Shown here: in pieces, positions 45,037 to 55,753 of the stretch | How the letters are laid out: every line of letters begins with the position of its first letter | How positions within the stretch are numbered: position 1 is the first letter of the stretch | Translations under genes and position numbers: made by a program | NCBI GenBank assembly: GCA_014529385.2 | Contig: CM043963.1 | Coordinates: 101,040,912-101,104,911 of the forward strand | Reading direction: 5' to 3' | Source: Adiantum capillus-veneris | Lineage: Eukaryota; Streptophyta; Polypodiopsida; Polypodiales; Pteridaceae | Length of the DNA: 64,000 bases | Notes under the pieces: model-generated | What the model saw: only the letters and a program-made list of their open reading frames with translations | Told to the model about the DNA's origin: nothing | Database searches by the model: none

Positions 45037-46145
45037 TCACGGTGTTCTTCCAAGCTCACTTGACCCCTGAGTCTTTGGCTTACTCTCTCCTTGAAATTGT
45101 GCATAAAGCGGTGGTTCTTGTAAATCCCTTAACCCTCGTGCGGTTTGATAACCCTCTCGGGTTCGGTCTTGTTCTAAGGTAGCACTCTGTCGAAGCCATG
45201 CCTGCAGTGATGGCTGAGTAGCTGGTTGGTCCTGGTAGTTGGACATCGGTGGTCGGGTAGAATGTGAGGTAGCATCATACTCTTCTGAAAAGGGATTAGT
45301 CGACTTGCTAGGGGAGTAGGTGGCTCTTGGTACCTCGTCGGGGCCATAGGTCGATGCTCCCGGAACTGTTCCTTTTCAACCTCTTCTGGGAGAATACGTT
45401 TGTATTCTTGCCCGTATCTGTCAACGAAAACAATATCCTTCCCCATAGCAGTTTCATATGAAAATAAGTAAAGAACCTTGTCTTTGCTTAATTCATTCGG
45501 GTATGGTTCCTTGCATTGAAAGTAAGAGACTATTCCTTCGCTTTCATGCTTGTAAATTCCTACATTCTCATTATAGGTTGGGACTCTGGTTGTTTTCTTA
45601 TCATACATAAAAAGCGCTCCAGGTAGATCAATGTTAGGAGGCAGTTCTTGGGTTTCTGAAACCATTTTCCCTTTGGCCACGTTATCCCCATATCTGTTGT
45701 AATCCTCAGGGTTACTCACTATCAGATAGTGGTTTTCCTTTTCGTCTCTGAATCTATCTCCATCATCGTAGACTCGAATTATCTCTAGTCTCTGAGCCGG
45801 TCTTTCTTCAATACAGATACACTTGCGTTCCCGATAGTCAGAATAGACTAGGGCTTCCCTCGAGTTAGTTCCTTCCAAGAAGATCATAGTGAACTGGGTT
45901 TCGTTTAAAGGATGTAGGGAGGTTCTCCCCCCTGGCATTGATCCTTCACCGTTGAACCCTACTGGCTGTTGACTCCCCATCATGAAGAAGGAATTTTCCG
46001 ATGAAGTGTCAGTATCACTACCCTCTTCAATGATTGGTGCCAATGGGTCTAGTCTTGTCTGAGTTACACTCTCTTCTGTTGACGTGGTGCTAATTTGACT
46101 TTTGACACTTTTAGCTCCCGACTTAACAAAGGCTCCTGACCTCAA
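45037..46145 (-). pseudogene. Element 1 N-terminal gag-leader ORF with Y-x-D-x-x-G-x-x-Y modules
   Basis: 323 residues from the ATG at 46,145; a frameshift near 45,200 leads into the next frame (45,246-45,037). The first 70 residues are Ser/Thr-rich and likely disordered. The rest contains at least three short modules: LVYSDYRERKCICI (about 45,860), RFRDEKENHYLIV (about 45,755) and FVDRYGQEYKRIL (about 45,430), a beta-hairpin-like pattern also repeated in element 2. It precedes the gag core. No enzyme motif. Function unknown; possibly a matrix-like N-terminal gag domain. Confidence 0.65.
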
Positions 46146-47800
46146 ATATATATGAATGAAAGTTTTGTTGCAAACTTAAAGCTTACCTGGACTCCTTCTT
46201 CCTGTATAGCTTTGTGATGACCTCCTTGTGTGATCTACACAAAGATGTTTAGTCTGTTCACAAGTGTTTTCCCTGAATTACCAAAAATCTTCCAAGTATA
46301 TACAGTAACCACTTAGGCAGTCTTCTGGTGGTCCAATTTCAATTCTGAAATGATGGCTGGGATCTATATAGAGAGTATGTCCTAGCAGTATAGTCACCAA
46401 TTACAAAAAATGTCTAACTCACTACTTCCTAAGTCTATCGCGATAGACTGACAGTTTGCTCAGCACAAGTCAATTCAAAATTGTGACTTTACCCTTGGGT
46501 TTCAGTTACCCTCTATAGCCTATCCCTCTAGTTTTGTGAAGTTTGGACACTTGGGTTGGGTTTTGGTCCCCTTTTAGTATTTCAGTCAAAGCTTGATTCT
46601 CTATCTGACCCTCAGCTTGACTTTCAGTGATCTAAATGCCTTGAATTTTGGTGTGTGTGCTATTTAGGCCCCGATAAAGCTCTCCTTAGGGAAAATTTGA
46701 AAGAAAAGTTCCCCAGCAGAAAGTTCCTTGGTCTATCGCGATAGACTGAGCACTTTCTTCATTTTCAGCTTTTTTCCAAAGTTTTCCCCATAGTTAGTTT
46801 AGTCTCCCCTTGTGTAGTGCATTGACCAATTTTGGCACTGTTTGGACATTGGGTCAAAGATTTATTGCCCTTGTCTCTGAATTCAGACTCCCAACACCAG
46901 TTTTGAAGTTTTGGGGTCAAAATTTGGTGTTCAAATTCACTAATTTTTGTGATTACCCTTGTATTGATGTGTTAAGCTTGTGGTATCAGGGTTTTTTGCT
47001 TGTTGCTAGACAAACACCACTTTCACCAGTCTATCGCGATAGACCAGGCAGTGAGCAATGGGGACTTAAGTTTTTGTCTGTTTTTGCATAGTCTTGTTCC
47101 CTGTGCCCATACAAGTCTATCCCCCAAGTTTTGTGAAGTTTGGACTTATTTTGACCTCAAAACTTAAGCACTTCAAAAATTTCACTTTTCTTTGACTATT
47201 CACAACTCCATTGCACTTAAAGTGATGCAAATTTGATGGCACTGCATCTTAAACTTGTGCACTTCAGTCATTCCTCATGACACAGTCAGTTTACCCTTGG
47301 CTAATGGTTATATCTCATCTTGGACTCTTTTAGGTTCACTTTAGTGTTTCCTTATGACAATCATCTGTTTCTTTTTTCCTTTTGTTGGTTTTGGTCACAG
47401 TTTTTATGTTTTCTCGAGTGTTGAATCATAAATTTCAATGTCGACTCTTTTCACCCTTTTCAAGGGTATATGAGGTGGGTTTTGCTTTCAAGGCAAGCAA
47501 ACAGCCTTATTGTTTCTTCTTTTTGTTTGTTTTTTGCGGTTTTACAGCGTTTTTCTACTCTATTTCTTCACAAGTATAACAAGCACTCAAAACCAAAAAC
47601 CATAACTCCTCATTATCCTATTTAACTAAATCTAACTAGTCGCAGACCCTCCGCAAGACACAGGCTTCTTGGCTATCCACTATACCTCAGGATACTCTAT
47701 CCTGGATCTTGTTCTAAAAGTTTAAGCTCTCTCTAGTCAAAACTAAAGTAAGCTAACCATCACACGAGTGACGTAGATCTCCCTACTTAAGGTCTTGTGT
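46146..47800 (-). promoter_or_regulatory. Element 1 5' leader with palindromes
   Basis: Non-coding. AGTCTATCGCGATAGACT at 46,432-46,449, GTCTATCGCGATAGAC at about 46,731-46,748 and again at about 47,028-47,045. Centres lie about 296, 595 and 892 bp upstream of the gag-leader ATG, matching the spacing in the spacer before the env-position ORF (291, 592, 879). Confidence 0.75.
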
Positions 47801-47817
47801 CCCCGGCAACGGCGCCA
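47801..47817 (-). other. Element 1 primer-binding site, tRNA-Asp
   Basis: The plus strand reads CCCCGGCAACGGCGCCA, identical to the 3' end of plant tRNA-Asp with CCA, one base from the 5' LTR. The element strand (TGGCGCCGTTGCCGGGG) would therefore bind that tRNA as primer. Confidence 0.93.
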
Positions 47818-47818
47818 A

Positions 47819-48739
47819 TGTTTTAGGGCAAAACTACTCCCCTGTTCATACTCACGAGTACGACACAGACAACATACTTATCATCTGATGACACGACTAA
47901 CCCGTAGGTGCACGTAGGCAATCTCATTAGCTTGTCAGGCTGAGACCAATCTACACATACACACTTTTATGATGCATCACTCATTAACCCTGATAAAATG
48001 CAACCCACTCTATCCCTTATCGCTTACAACACAGTTTACACGTCCAATGAACTCGGAATCGCATCAAACTTACTAGGCATCATCCTCTCACTAGGACATA
48101 CTTACCTATAAGTCTAATCTCACCAGATTTGAACCCTAGCTATCTCGAATGCTGTCACGATAGAACAACATGTCATAATCCAAAAGTGGGCGAAACTTAA
48201 GTTTATCAATATCTATGTGTAGCTAATCTCTTTCTCATTCCATGAAGCACTTGATTATTGAAAACAGACACCGTTTGTGCTACTTACAAGCAAAACAAGC
48301 TCGTGGAAGAATCGATCGCGATCAACTCGAAACGGCGAATGCATGGCGTGGGCGCGTAGCTCTCGGAGAGACTATCGCGGTGGTGTGGTCATGTCATGAA
48401 TCCGGTGAGGGAGAAGCGCATAGCGAAGAGGATAAGACACACACTCTCTCTCTCTCTCTCTCCGACTCGTACGACACAGGATTAATTCAAATGTTGTTTT
48501 TCAAAAATGGTTCTAAGGTGACTTTTATACTTTAGTCACCTTAGCTCAAAAATGTACATGGGGTTCTCTTGCTCATGATTACAAAGTGGGAATAAATATG
48601 AGTCCGGACTAGCTGACTAATATTTACATAATCGAGACGAATGGATCAAACTGATAAGACGTCTTTGACATAAAAAATGGAATTTGATATACTTTACAAA
48701 TGGGCTCATTACAACAGTTGGACCAATGGGGCTCCAACA
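47819..48739 (-). repeat. Element 1 5' LTR
   Basis: 921 bp; TGTTTTAGGGC...GCTCCAACA on the plus strand. Carries the TATA-in-hairpin structure at 48,514-48,543 and a CT tract at about 48,443-48,462, slightly longer than in the other LTR. Confidence 0.95.
48514..48543 (-). promoter_or_regulatory. LTR TATA box within inverted repeat (5' LTR)
   Basis: TAAGGTGAC / GTCACCTTA arms enclose the loop, and the element strand reads TATAAAAGTC. This is the copy that would drive element transcription. The CT tract lies downstream in the sense of transcription. Confidence 0.6.
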
Positions 48740-48744
48740 CTTGT
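48740..48744. repeat. Target-site duplication CTTGT (right)
   Basis: Matches 29,187-29,191. Confidence 0.9.
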
Positions 48745-49205
48745 AGTCTTTTGAGGGTTGTGATATTTAGCACAAGTTGGTTGTGTGCATTTTTCATCCA
48801 AGCAGTAAAATTTTGGAGCAGGTGCAGCCGTGCACCATGGATGACAACGATGATGTTGTAGTCTTGTTGTCTTCTGAGAAGAAACTAGATACCATGGAGG
48901 TAAACACGTTCTTTGGACATATACGATGCAACATGTATTTTTTTGCAAAGAGAATTAGGAACATTATGAAATTACACTACAAGAGGTTTAGTCCATTATC
49001 ATGAGCATCAAAACAACAAAAGAAAACAGCAAGATAAATATTGGTAAAGTTGGTACTTCCATGGCTATAAGTATAGATCTCAACAATCAGGTATATGCGT
49101 GAGTATTATCAGAGGTATATACCCATGCTTATACCCACATCAAAACTGTCTATATACTCGATTGCACACTCACACTTATAAGTATAGATCCCAACAATCA
49201 GGTAT
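48745..49205. other. Interrupted tandem repeat and spacer before element 2
   Basis: 48,745-48,822 completes copy B of the 120-bp repeat. A 36-bp word (TATAAGTATAGATC-CAACAATC and following) occurs at about 49,066-49,101 and again at 49,177-49,212, 111 bp apart; the second copy abuts the truncated LTR of element 2. No gene. Confidence 0.6.
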
Positions 49206-49548
49206 ATGCATGTACGTTTGATTGGAGTGTGGTGCTCGATAGATCTATGTGTCTGTGCTTGAGATTAGTGTGTTGCATGATACGATTAGTGTTGTGAGCA
49301 TCTTGCAATTGTAGTATGTGTGATCGGGTTGATTAGAGGTGAAGAGAAGTGGATATGGAGATTGCCCTTCATTGCGGCTTAGCTCCTCCATAGGCCAAGA
49401 AGCTCACCTAGTAGAGTTAACCATTTGTGTTGCCACGATTAGCTCACTAAATGTGTGAGTGTTTCCATGCCCTAGCCGGGTAGCTCATCCCTCCGGATTG
49501 ATAATTTTGTTGGTCATTGGATCTATTGTAACAATGGGACCCCCAACA
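49206..49548 (+). repeat. Element 2 5' LTR, truncated
   Basis: 343 bp matching 57,593-57,762 plus 60,668-60,835. The first roughly 570 bp present in the 3' LTR, including its TATA box, are missing here. Confidence 0.85.
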
Positions 49549-49550
49549 TT

Positions 49551-49568
49551 TGGCGCCGCTGCCGAGGA
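49551..49568 (+). other. Element 2 primer-binding site (tRNA-Asp-like)
   Basis: TGGCGCCGCTGCCGAGGA, two changes from the tRNA-Asp complement used by element 1, 2 bp after the LTR end. Confidence 0.8.
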
Positions 49569-51549
49569 CGATGGCCTACGCTAGTGTAATTGTGGCATAA
49601 TCGAATGCATTCTCTCACTAATTTCACTTGCATGTTTATGTTTTTGTGCATTTTGAATGTGTATGCATGAAGCATTGTGTTTATAATTCCCTAATGTGTG
49701 ACCGTATCTTGCCAATTGTGTGTTTATACACTCTAATTTCTCACTAAACCCTTGCTAATTTGATTAATTTTTGCTAACTTACTAATGTGCTATGAAAGAT
49801 TGGAGCATTCGACCATTCAATTGATCTTCAACAGAAAGGTAATTAAGGGGTATTCTCAACCTCCCTAGAATCTAGAGATGTGTAGAATTGTGTAGAGATC
49901 CCACCATGATGATGCAATGTAATGCTATGCTATGTTGATGCAATGTGGATTGGAAATTTTGTGATCTTTCGTTTTCACGCCGTTGTAATGCCGAAATTTT
50001 TAAGATTTGGTGGCGTATGATTTGACAAGTTTCAATTGCTAATTGGGTGCCTAATCAAATTAATTGCATGATTGGATGGTCAACTTCAAGTGTGTGTGCA
50101 TTCTAATTGAGTGTGTGTATGCTAATTTGAGGTGTGTGTGCACTAATTTGCCCATGTTTGAGCACCTACAAATCAATGTGTGCGTTATGATTTTTCAATT
50201 GTGATGATTGATGTGTGTTGTGTTCCTGCCCAACTAATGATTTGTGAAGTCACATTGCAAATCTGACAAATTTAACCCTTTTGTGTGCGCACCTAAAGAT
50301 TGGTAAAAACTGCCAATTTTTTAGTGTGTGTGTGTGTGTACTAAAAAAATGTCTAATTTGTATGGTTAATTCAATGTTTTGATTGCATAAATGATGTGTG
50401 TAATGATTAAATGCTGCATTTTTGTGCTCAAAATAGGCATTTACACACTCTCATTGCGTCCATTTTTGACCTACTTTTGTCGGTAATTTTGTCGGTTTAA
50501 TTGCCTAGTATTGATTTTATTGATAAAATTGTTTGGCAATTGAATTGATGTAATTTTGGCAATTTTATTTGGCTTCACTATTCCCCAATATGTGGAGAAT
50601 TTGTAGAAAATTTTTGGGTATTTTATGGATAATTTTTGCAATTTTTGGTAATTTTTTGCTAATTTTTGCATTAATTTTTGGATAATTTCATAAAAATTTG
50701 ATTTTGCGATCTTTACAAGCTATTTTGTGTCTGCGTATTTACGGCATCATTTTGTTTGCATTTGTGCCCTTCGTGGTCGAGTTTTGAGCGTTTTGCTATT
50801 TCTGGGGACCCTAATGATATTTGTGTCGTAAATCGCGTTTTCGATAAAATCTGCTATTTTCAGTGTGCTTTTGTGTATCAAAAATGTTCGGTTGTGAATC
50901 TCGGTGATTTTCTAAGATTCTTAGAATTTTTTGGACTTTTCTGGCAAATCTTTGGATTTTCTGGCGAATTTTAGCATTTTCGACTAAATTTCGACCTAAT
51001 TTTGGCATTTTTTGGATATTTGAAAATAAAAAATTTAATAAAAATTTGGTTTCGGGCTTCCATACCTACCTTGCGGCGCATAAACTCTTCGTCGGATAGA
51101 TCTTTACGGTCTCTTGGGATAGTTTCCTACGATGTTAAAATAATCTTCCTTGGCTGTCCGCTCTAGTCCCGTTCCGCGTGAACACACCCCTCTCTCTCTC
51201 TCTCCCTTTTGCCGACTCCACACAAACACGCCGGGCCCTGGGACCCATGCCTTGTCGTTTACTGTCACTCTCTCTGCCCGTTCCATTGTGCAGTGTTAAA
51301 AAGAATCTGGGTCCAATGTATTTTAACCGGCTGAAATCCTAAAAATCGCGCGTAGATTTTGAGCTTGCCTTGAAGAAAACCGAGAAATTCTCATAAGTTT
51401 TAGTGTATCTGCTAAGCGACACCAAAATATGCCAATTGACAGTTTTTGCGGATTGAGCCAACATGGACTCAAATTGAGCTGAGAGTTCAAGTACAACAGA
51501 GCATGCTAGTAGTAGTGGCAACACGTGCACAATTGCAACATAGCAAATT
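49569..51549. other. Element 2 untranslated leader
   Basis: About 2 kb without a supported ORF. TG-rich stretches (50,080-50,240, 50,320-50,340) pass into AT-rich sequence rich in AATTTTTGG words (50,560-51,020). Confidence 0.6.
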
Positions 51550-52720
51550 TTGCAACTATATGGCTACAATGGGGATAAATTTTTGTACATAGATACAGAA
51601 GGTCATAGATACTTGATGAGCAGTAAAAGCAACACAGGATCCAAGATTCTATTGATCAGGGTAAAGCCAGATTTAGAGAACTCCCAGATGTTCACAGACT
51701 TCAGTGGAGCTAGGTATTGCAAGCTGAAAGATGAAGTGCAAAAAATTGACCCAAGTGGTTATCCAGAAATCTGCACAAGCCAGAAAAGCATCTAGTTGGT
51801 GCATATGCAATCAGGGTCATTGTACATGGATTACAGGAGACAGATCTATAATCGAGAGCCAGTGATGGAAGATCCAACAGATTAGCCAATAGAAGCAAAT
51901 GTAATTGGAGAACCAAGTCAAAGACGGTACAAAGGTCAAGATGGAGCAATCTATAGCTTGATGCTCAGTGTTTTAAAAGAAGATGCCGACAACTTGGCAA
52001 GCATAGAAGCAGAAACTTCTTAGCAAGAGCTCGACATAACATAAACAAATGAAATACCACCAATCATGCGGTATTGCGCAGATTGTGGACGGAAAGGTGG
52101 ACATTTTTCTGAAGATTGTCCAAGAAATCCAGACAACAGGGATACAACAACTGCCAAGCAAGGTACAGAGAAAATTGAAAATGCGAATCTCGATGTAAGT
52201 GCATTTAACTCGTCACTTTTGATGCAATCAGATGATTCTGCATTACGATTAGAAGCACCATTAAAAGCACTGCAAACTGAGCATAAAAATGCAGAGGCAC
52301 CTGAAAAGCTTAAAATTGATTCTTTGAACAACAAATTCCTGCATGAATTTAGTAAAGGTGTTGAGATATCACCGAAGTTTGAAAAGATTGTTAGGTTTGC
52401 AAATGATTCTGCATCCACTACCACAAGTGTGCAATCATTCACAATTCTAAGAGACATATCAAACAGAATGATGTTAACATTGTATGGTACACATAATTCA
52501 TATGCACACTATGTAGACCAAAAAGACAATTGTACAAAAAGGATCAACCAGTGTTTGAACGGGCCACATACCAGCTCATAGAAGTGCGTCTAGTGATAGA
52601 TCAGAAAGGATGGTTCATTTCAGAGGAACGAATCTTTTATAGCCCATCCTCTCTAGAATTGAAGGATATTACCCGAGTGAACCCAGAAATCTCTTCAGAG
52701 CCAAACTCTCCTCCATAAGA
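51550..52720 (+). pseudogene. Element 2 gag-like protein: repeated modules and zinc knuckle
   Basis: Broken by stops at 51,793, 51,883 and 52,021 and by frame changes. N-terminal modules LYIDTEGHRYLM, FTDFSGARYCKL, LYMDYRRQIYN and RYKGQDGAIYSL are followed by a zinc knuckle CADCGRKGGHFSEDC (about 52,074-52,120; CX2CX5HX4C, one residue longer than usual), a coiled segment, and another module LVIDQKGWFIS (about 52,590). The knuckle suggests RNA binding as in gag. The modules match those of the element 1 leader ORF. Confidence 0.6.
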
Positions 52721-52739
52721 AATCAAGATTTGATGTTGT

Positions 52740-53717
52740 GACCAAACGAACATATACTTTGACCAAAACAGTCATAGATACAAACGAGAGTCTAGCATCT
52801 ATGATACCTTGGGTCCTAAAATCACAGAAGTTCATATCATAGGAGACCCATGGGATAGAAAATATCATGACAAAGATAATGCTATTTATAGCTTGACCTA
52901 GGAAATAATATGTCATGTTTCACAAAGATACATAGGAAACTATGCAGAAGGTTTGCAGATGCCAAATATCAACAATGCTACCCAAAGTGTACCTTCACAG
53001 TCCCAAAAGGTGAGACTAAACCACAACCAAACAGTTTTGAACTCTTACAATGAAGTAGGCTATAGTGATCACCCTAGGAAGGGGGGAGCTGTAAATCCAT
53101 CAAGCTCGGCTTATATACCAGGAAATGCTACACCAGTTAGAATCCCGAAAGCCTTTAACCAACAGACCTCTTCAAAGCAGAAACCATTGAAAGATCATAT
53201 GGTTGTTGGAAGTTTCCAATTGACCCAAATTCCATCAGAGTCTACAGATAAATGCCTTTATGAAGATTATCAAGGACAAAAGTTTCAGTTGATCTCCACA
53301 AGTCAAAGTCAAAAGCCAAGAAATCCAATAGTGTTCAAACAGTTACATGTGATCAAGCTCACATATGCATATCAAGATGCCAATGGTAACGAATATCAGC
53401 AAGATCAAGACCTTGTAGAAACCCCTATGGATGGTAAGACTGAAGTCAAGGACTATCTGAAGATGATGCAAAGCCTCAAGCTGCCAGAACAAGTGGCACA
53501 AAAGTCAAAGTCAATGGGAGCTAAAGTCCAAAAAGCTACACAAAGGTCACCACCGAAATCTCCTCCGGAGAGACGGATTCTGCTAGAAAGTACAATGGAT
53601 CTTTTAAGGTCAAAGGTTACTCAGATGCAGATAGACAATGCTCAACAATTGCAAAAAGGTGCAATATTACAGCCAATGGAGCCAACATTGATTGAAGCAG
53701 GTGGTCAAAGCAAATAA
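52740..53717 (+). pseudogene. Element 2 continuation with further modules
   Basis: A frame read from about 52,750 gives IYFDQNSHRYKR and KYHDKDNAIYSL before a stop near 52,900; the main ORF 52,953-53,717 (254 residues) adds LYEDYQGQKFQLI (about 53,260) and AYQDANGNEYQQ (about 53,367). The C-terminal part is a Lys/Gln-rich helical segment (KMMQSLKLPEQVAQKSKSMG). No catalytic motif. Confidence 0.55.
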
Positions 53718-53786
53718 AATGCAGATAAAGTTCAACCAAAGGATACTGCCACAACAAAAGAATTCATTTCAGACACAAACCCTGAA

Positions 53787-54908
53787 ATGATCTGCAACAT
53801 CATTGGTGAACACAGAGAAAAACTGTCAAGAGAAATAAAGCTAGATTTTCAACTAGACAAGAATCTCATGTCTTTTCGCACTTGGAAAAGATGTGGCCAA
53901 CCACAGCTGGAAGATGCTCCTGAATTTGTGAGCATATTAGGAAATAAACGAGTAGAATGTTGGGGAATCATCTCCACCACCATTGCAGTAAGTTCACCTA
54001 CCATCATAACTCAACTCCAAGTGATCACAGCAAAGGATATGCCAGACGACATCATAATGGGAATGCCAATGGCCCAGGAGATGCTAGAGATACAAAATGG
54101 AAACAAGATGCAGTCTTCAAAGACAACAAAGAATGAAGATCAAGACTGGTCACCTGCGGACGAAAGCTCAAAGTCCTCAAGCACGGTTAAAATGGAGACT
54201 TATATCAAAGCAAATCTTATTGAGGATGATTCATGTCCATCATTTAGAACTTTAGAAGAGCTTAAAGCAAATCAGGAAATAGTAAGTGCAAATCAAACAG
54301 AACAAAGAACAACCACAGAAGCTATTGAGCAGAGAATGCCATCAAAGCCAAAAGTAAAGAAGAATGAGGTTGCAGAAAAACAGGAAGAAAGAGGAAGTCC
54401 AAAGATCAATCACTCATTGCCAGCTAAATCAAATGATGCAAGCCAAATTGGAACACAAAGTCTCAAGCTACTCTCCATAGAGACACAATCAGATCAAGAT
54501 GAGACCATGGAAAAAACAAAACAAATACAAAGATCTTCAGTAGAACCAACAATGAGAATAGCTACAATTCTCAGCAGTACAAAAGGAGCAAGAGTCAGAT
54601 GCAATGCTCTACTGGATAAAGAAGCAAAATACAATATGGTTGCAGAGAACATCCAAAGGATCCTCTAGATCACTCCATGCAAACATGATAGCAAAACAAT
54701 GCGAGGTTTGCATACAAGTAAAAAAGAAATGGTTGCCACCCTTAGCATCCAAAATCATGAAGAGCAGGTGAAGTTTTAGGTGAAGCCTTCAAAGGAAATG
54801 CTTGCAGATGTCATCCTCAGACATCAGTGGTTAGACCAACACAAGGCCTACAAAGAAGATAAAATGCTAATACTATCTTCTCCAAGAGGTAGCCAACAAC
54901 AATTATAG
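53787..54908 (+). pseudogene. Element 2 tandem retropepsin-like domains lacking the catalytic triad
   Basis: Domain A (53,820-54,110): KLDFQLDKNLMSFRTWKRCG aligns with a retropepsin active-site strand-loop, but the D-T/S-G triad is absent. It ends with DIIMGMPMAQEMLEIQ, the usual LGMpWL-like C-terminal strand. Domain B (54,580-54,890): NALLDKEAKYNMV replaces LLDTGATYNMV-like sequence (Asp kept, Thr-Gly lost), and ADVILRHQWLDQHKAYKED corresponds to DVILGHDWL. Domain B also has two TAG stops (54,666 and about 54,778). Between them is a charged linker. Family knowledge says the Asp-Thr/Ser-Gly triad is essential, so neither would be active. Confidence 0.6.
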
Positions 54909-54917
54909 GTATCGTTA

Positions 54918-55753
54918 ATGCTAGATTCAGAGTTGCAGAAGTCACAAGAGTCAAAGAAAAATCTTGCAGACAAAGGTAAGGCCAAAGTGGACCCTCCACC
55001 GATTAGCAAAGAAGATGTGATATCATATGCCTCTACATCAAAGAATCCTCATGGATCAGTTTCTTCAAGCAAGTCAGGCTTTCAAAACTTCAAGTCAATT
55101 GCTGACCCAACTAAAACGTCTAAGAAGACACCCAAAAAAGCAAAGGTATATTAGCCAAAGTACGCAAGAAAGCAAAGGAAATTCAAGCAAGTGTTGTTCA
55201 TATCATTTTAGTCAAAGTCAATGATCCGATCTGGATTAAAGACGAGAAATCAACACAGAAAGACAAACACATGGGATGGATAGTATCACAGTGGAGCTTA
55301 AAAGAATAGGAGTACTATGAAGGTAACAGACAGATATCGGTACCAAAACCGTAGGTTAGGGCATATGAAGTAACTTCAAGACCCTCCCAAGAAAGAAGGC
55401 CCACAAGGTATCAACCTCCACAATATCCTAGGATACCTAAGAAGCGGGTATACAATAGAACAACATTGAAAGATGCTAAAGTCGAGCACAACTCTCAAGA
55501 GGATATAGAAAAAAGACGGATCTCAAAGAATCTTCCTCTTGGACAAGGATTCTACATAGGGTATACAAAGATTTCGCTACTAGTCAACCACAAGCCAACT
55601 GCAACTACACCAGACCTCCATGAAGATTTCAAGACCCCAACAAGACCTAAAGCGAAGAAAAGTCAACAAAGAAGCTACAAAGGTCCTCAAAAGATTTGGA
55701 TTCCTAAGTCTTCCAATGCTCCAAGTCAAAAGCCATATGCCGACAATGAATAG
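54918..55753 (+). pseudogene. Element 2 C-terminal basic region
   Basis: Two main frames (54,918-55,154; 55,466-55,753) with stops between. Lys/Ser/Pro-rich (TSKKTPKKAKV, RPKAKKSQQRS), no recognised domain. Possibly a nucleic-acid-binding tail. Confidence 0.45.

Larger units (their letters stand above)
29192..48739 (-). mobile_element. Element 1: 19.5-kb Ty3/Gypsy (Athila/Tat-like) LTR retrotransposon
   Basis: Near-identical LTRs with TG...CA ends, a 5-bp target duplication, a tRNA-Asp primer site, a polypurine tract, and minus-strand gag-PR-RT-RNase H-IN order define a Ty3/Gypsy element. The tRNA-Asp primer, absence of a chromodomain, YMDD-type RT of the FAWSY-x-D group, and a large ORF after pol fit the Athila/Tat branch. 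Extra or unusual parts are a second retropepsin after integrase, a duplicated integrase zinc finger, and paired palindrome-bearing leaders. All coding units are broken by in-frame stops or frameshifts. By eye the LTRs differ at a few percent of positions, mostly C/T and G/A changes, so insertion is not very recent. Confidence 0.92.
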
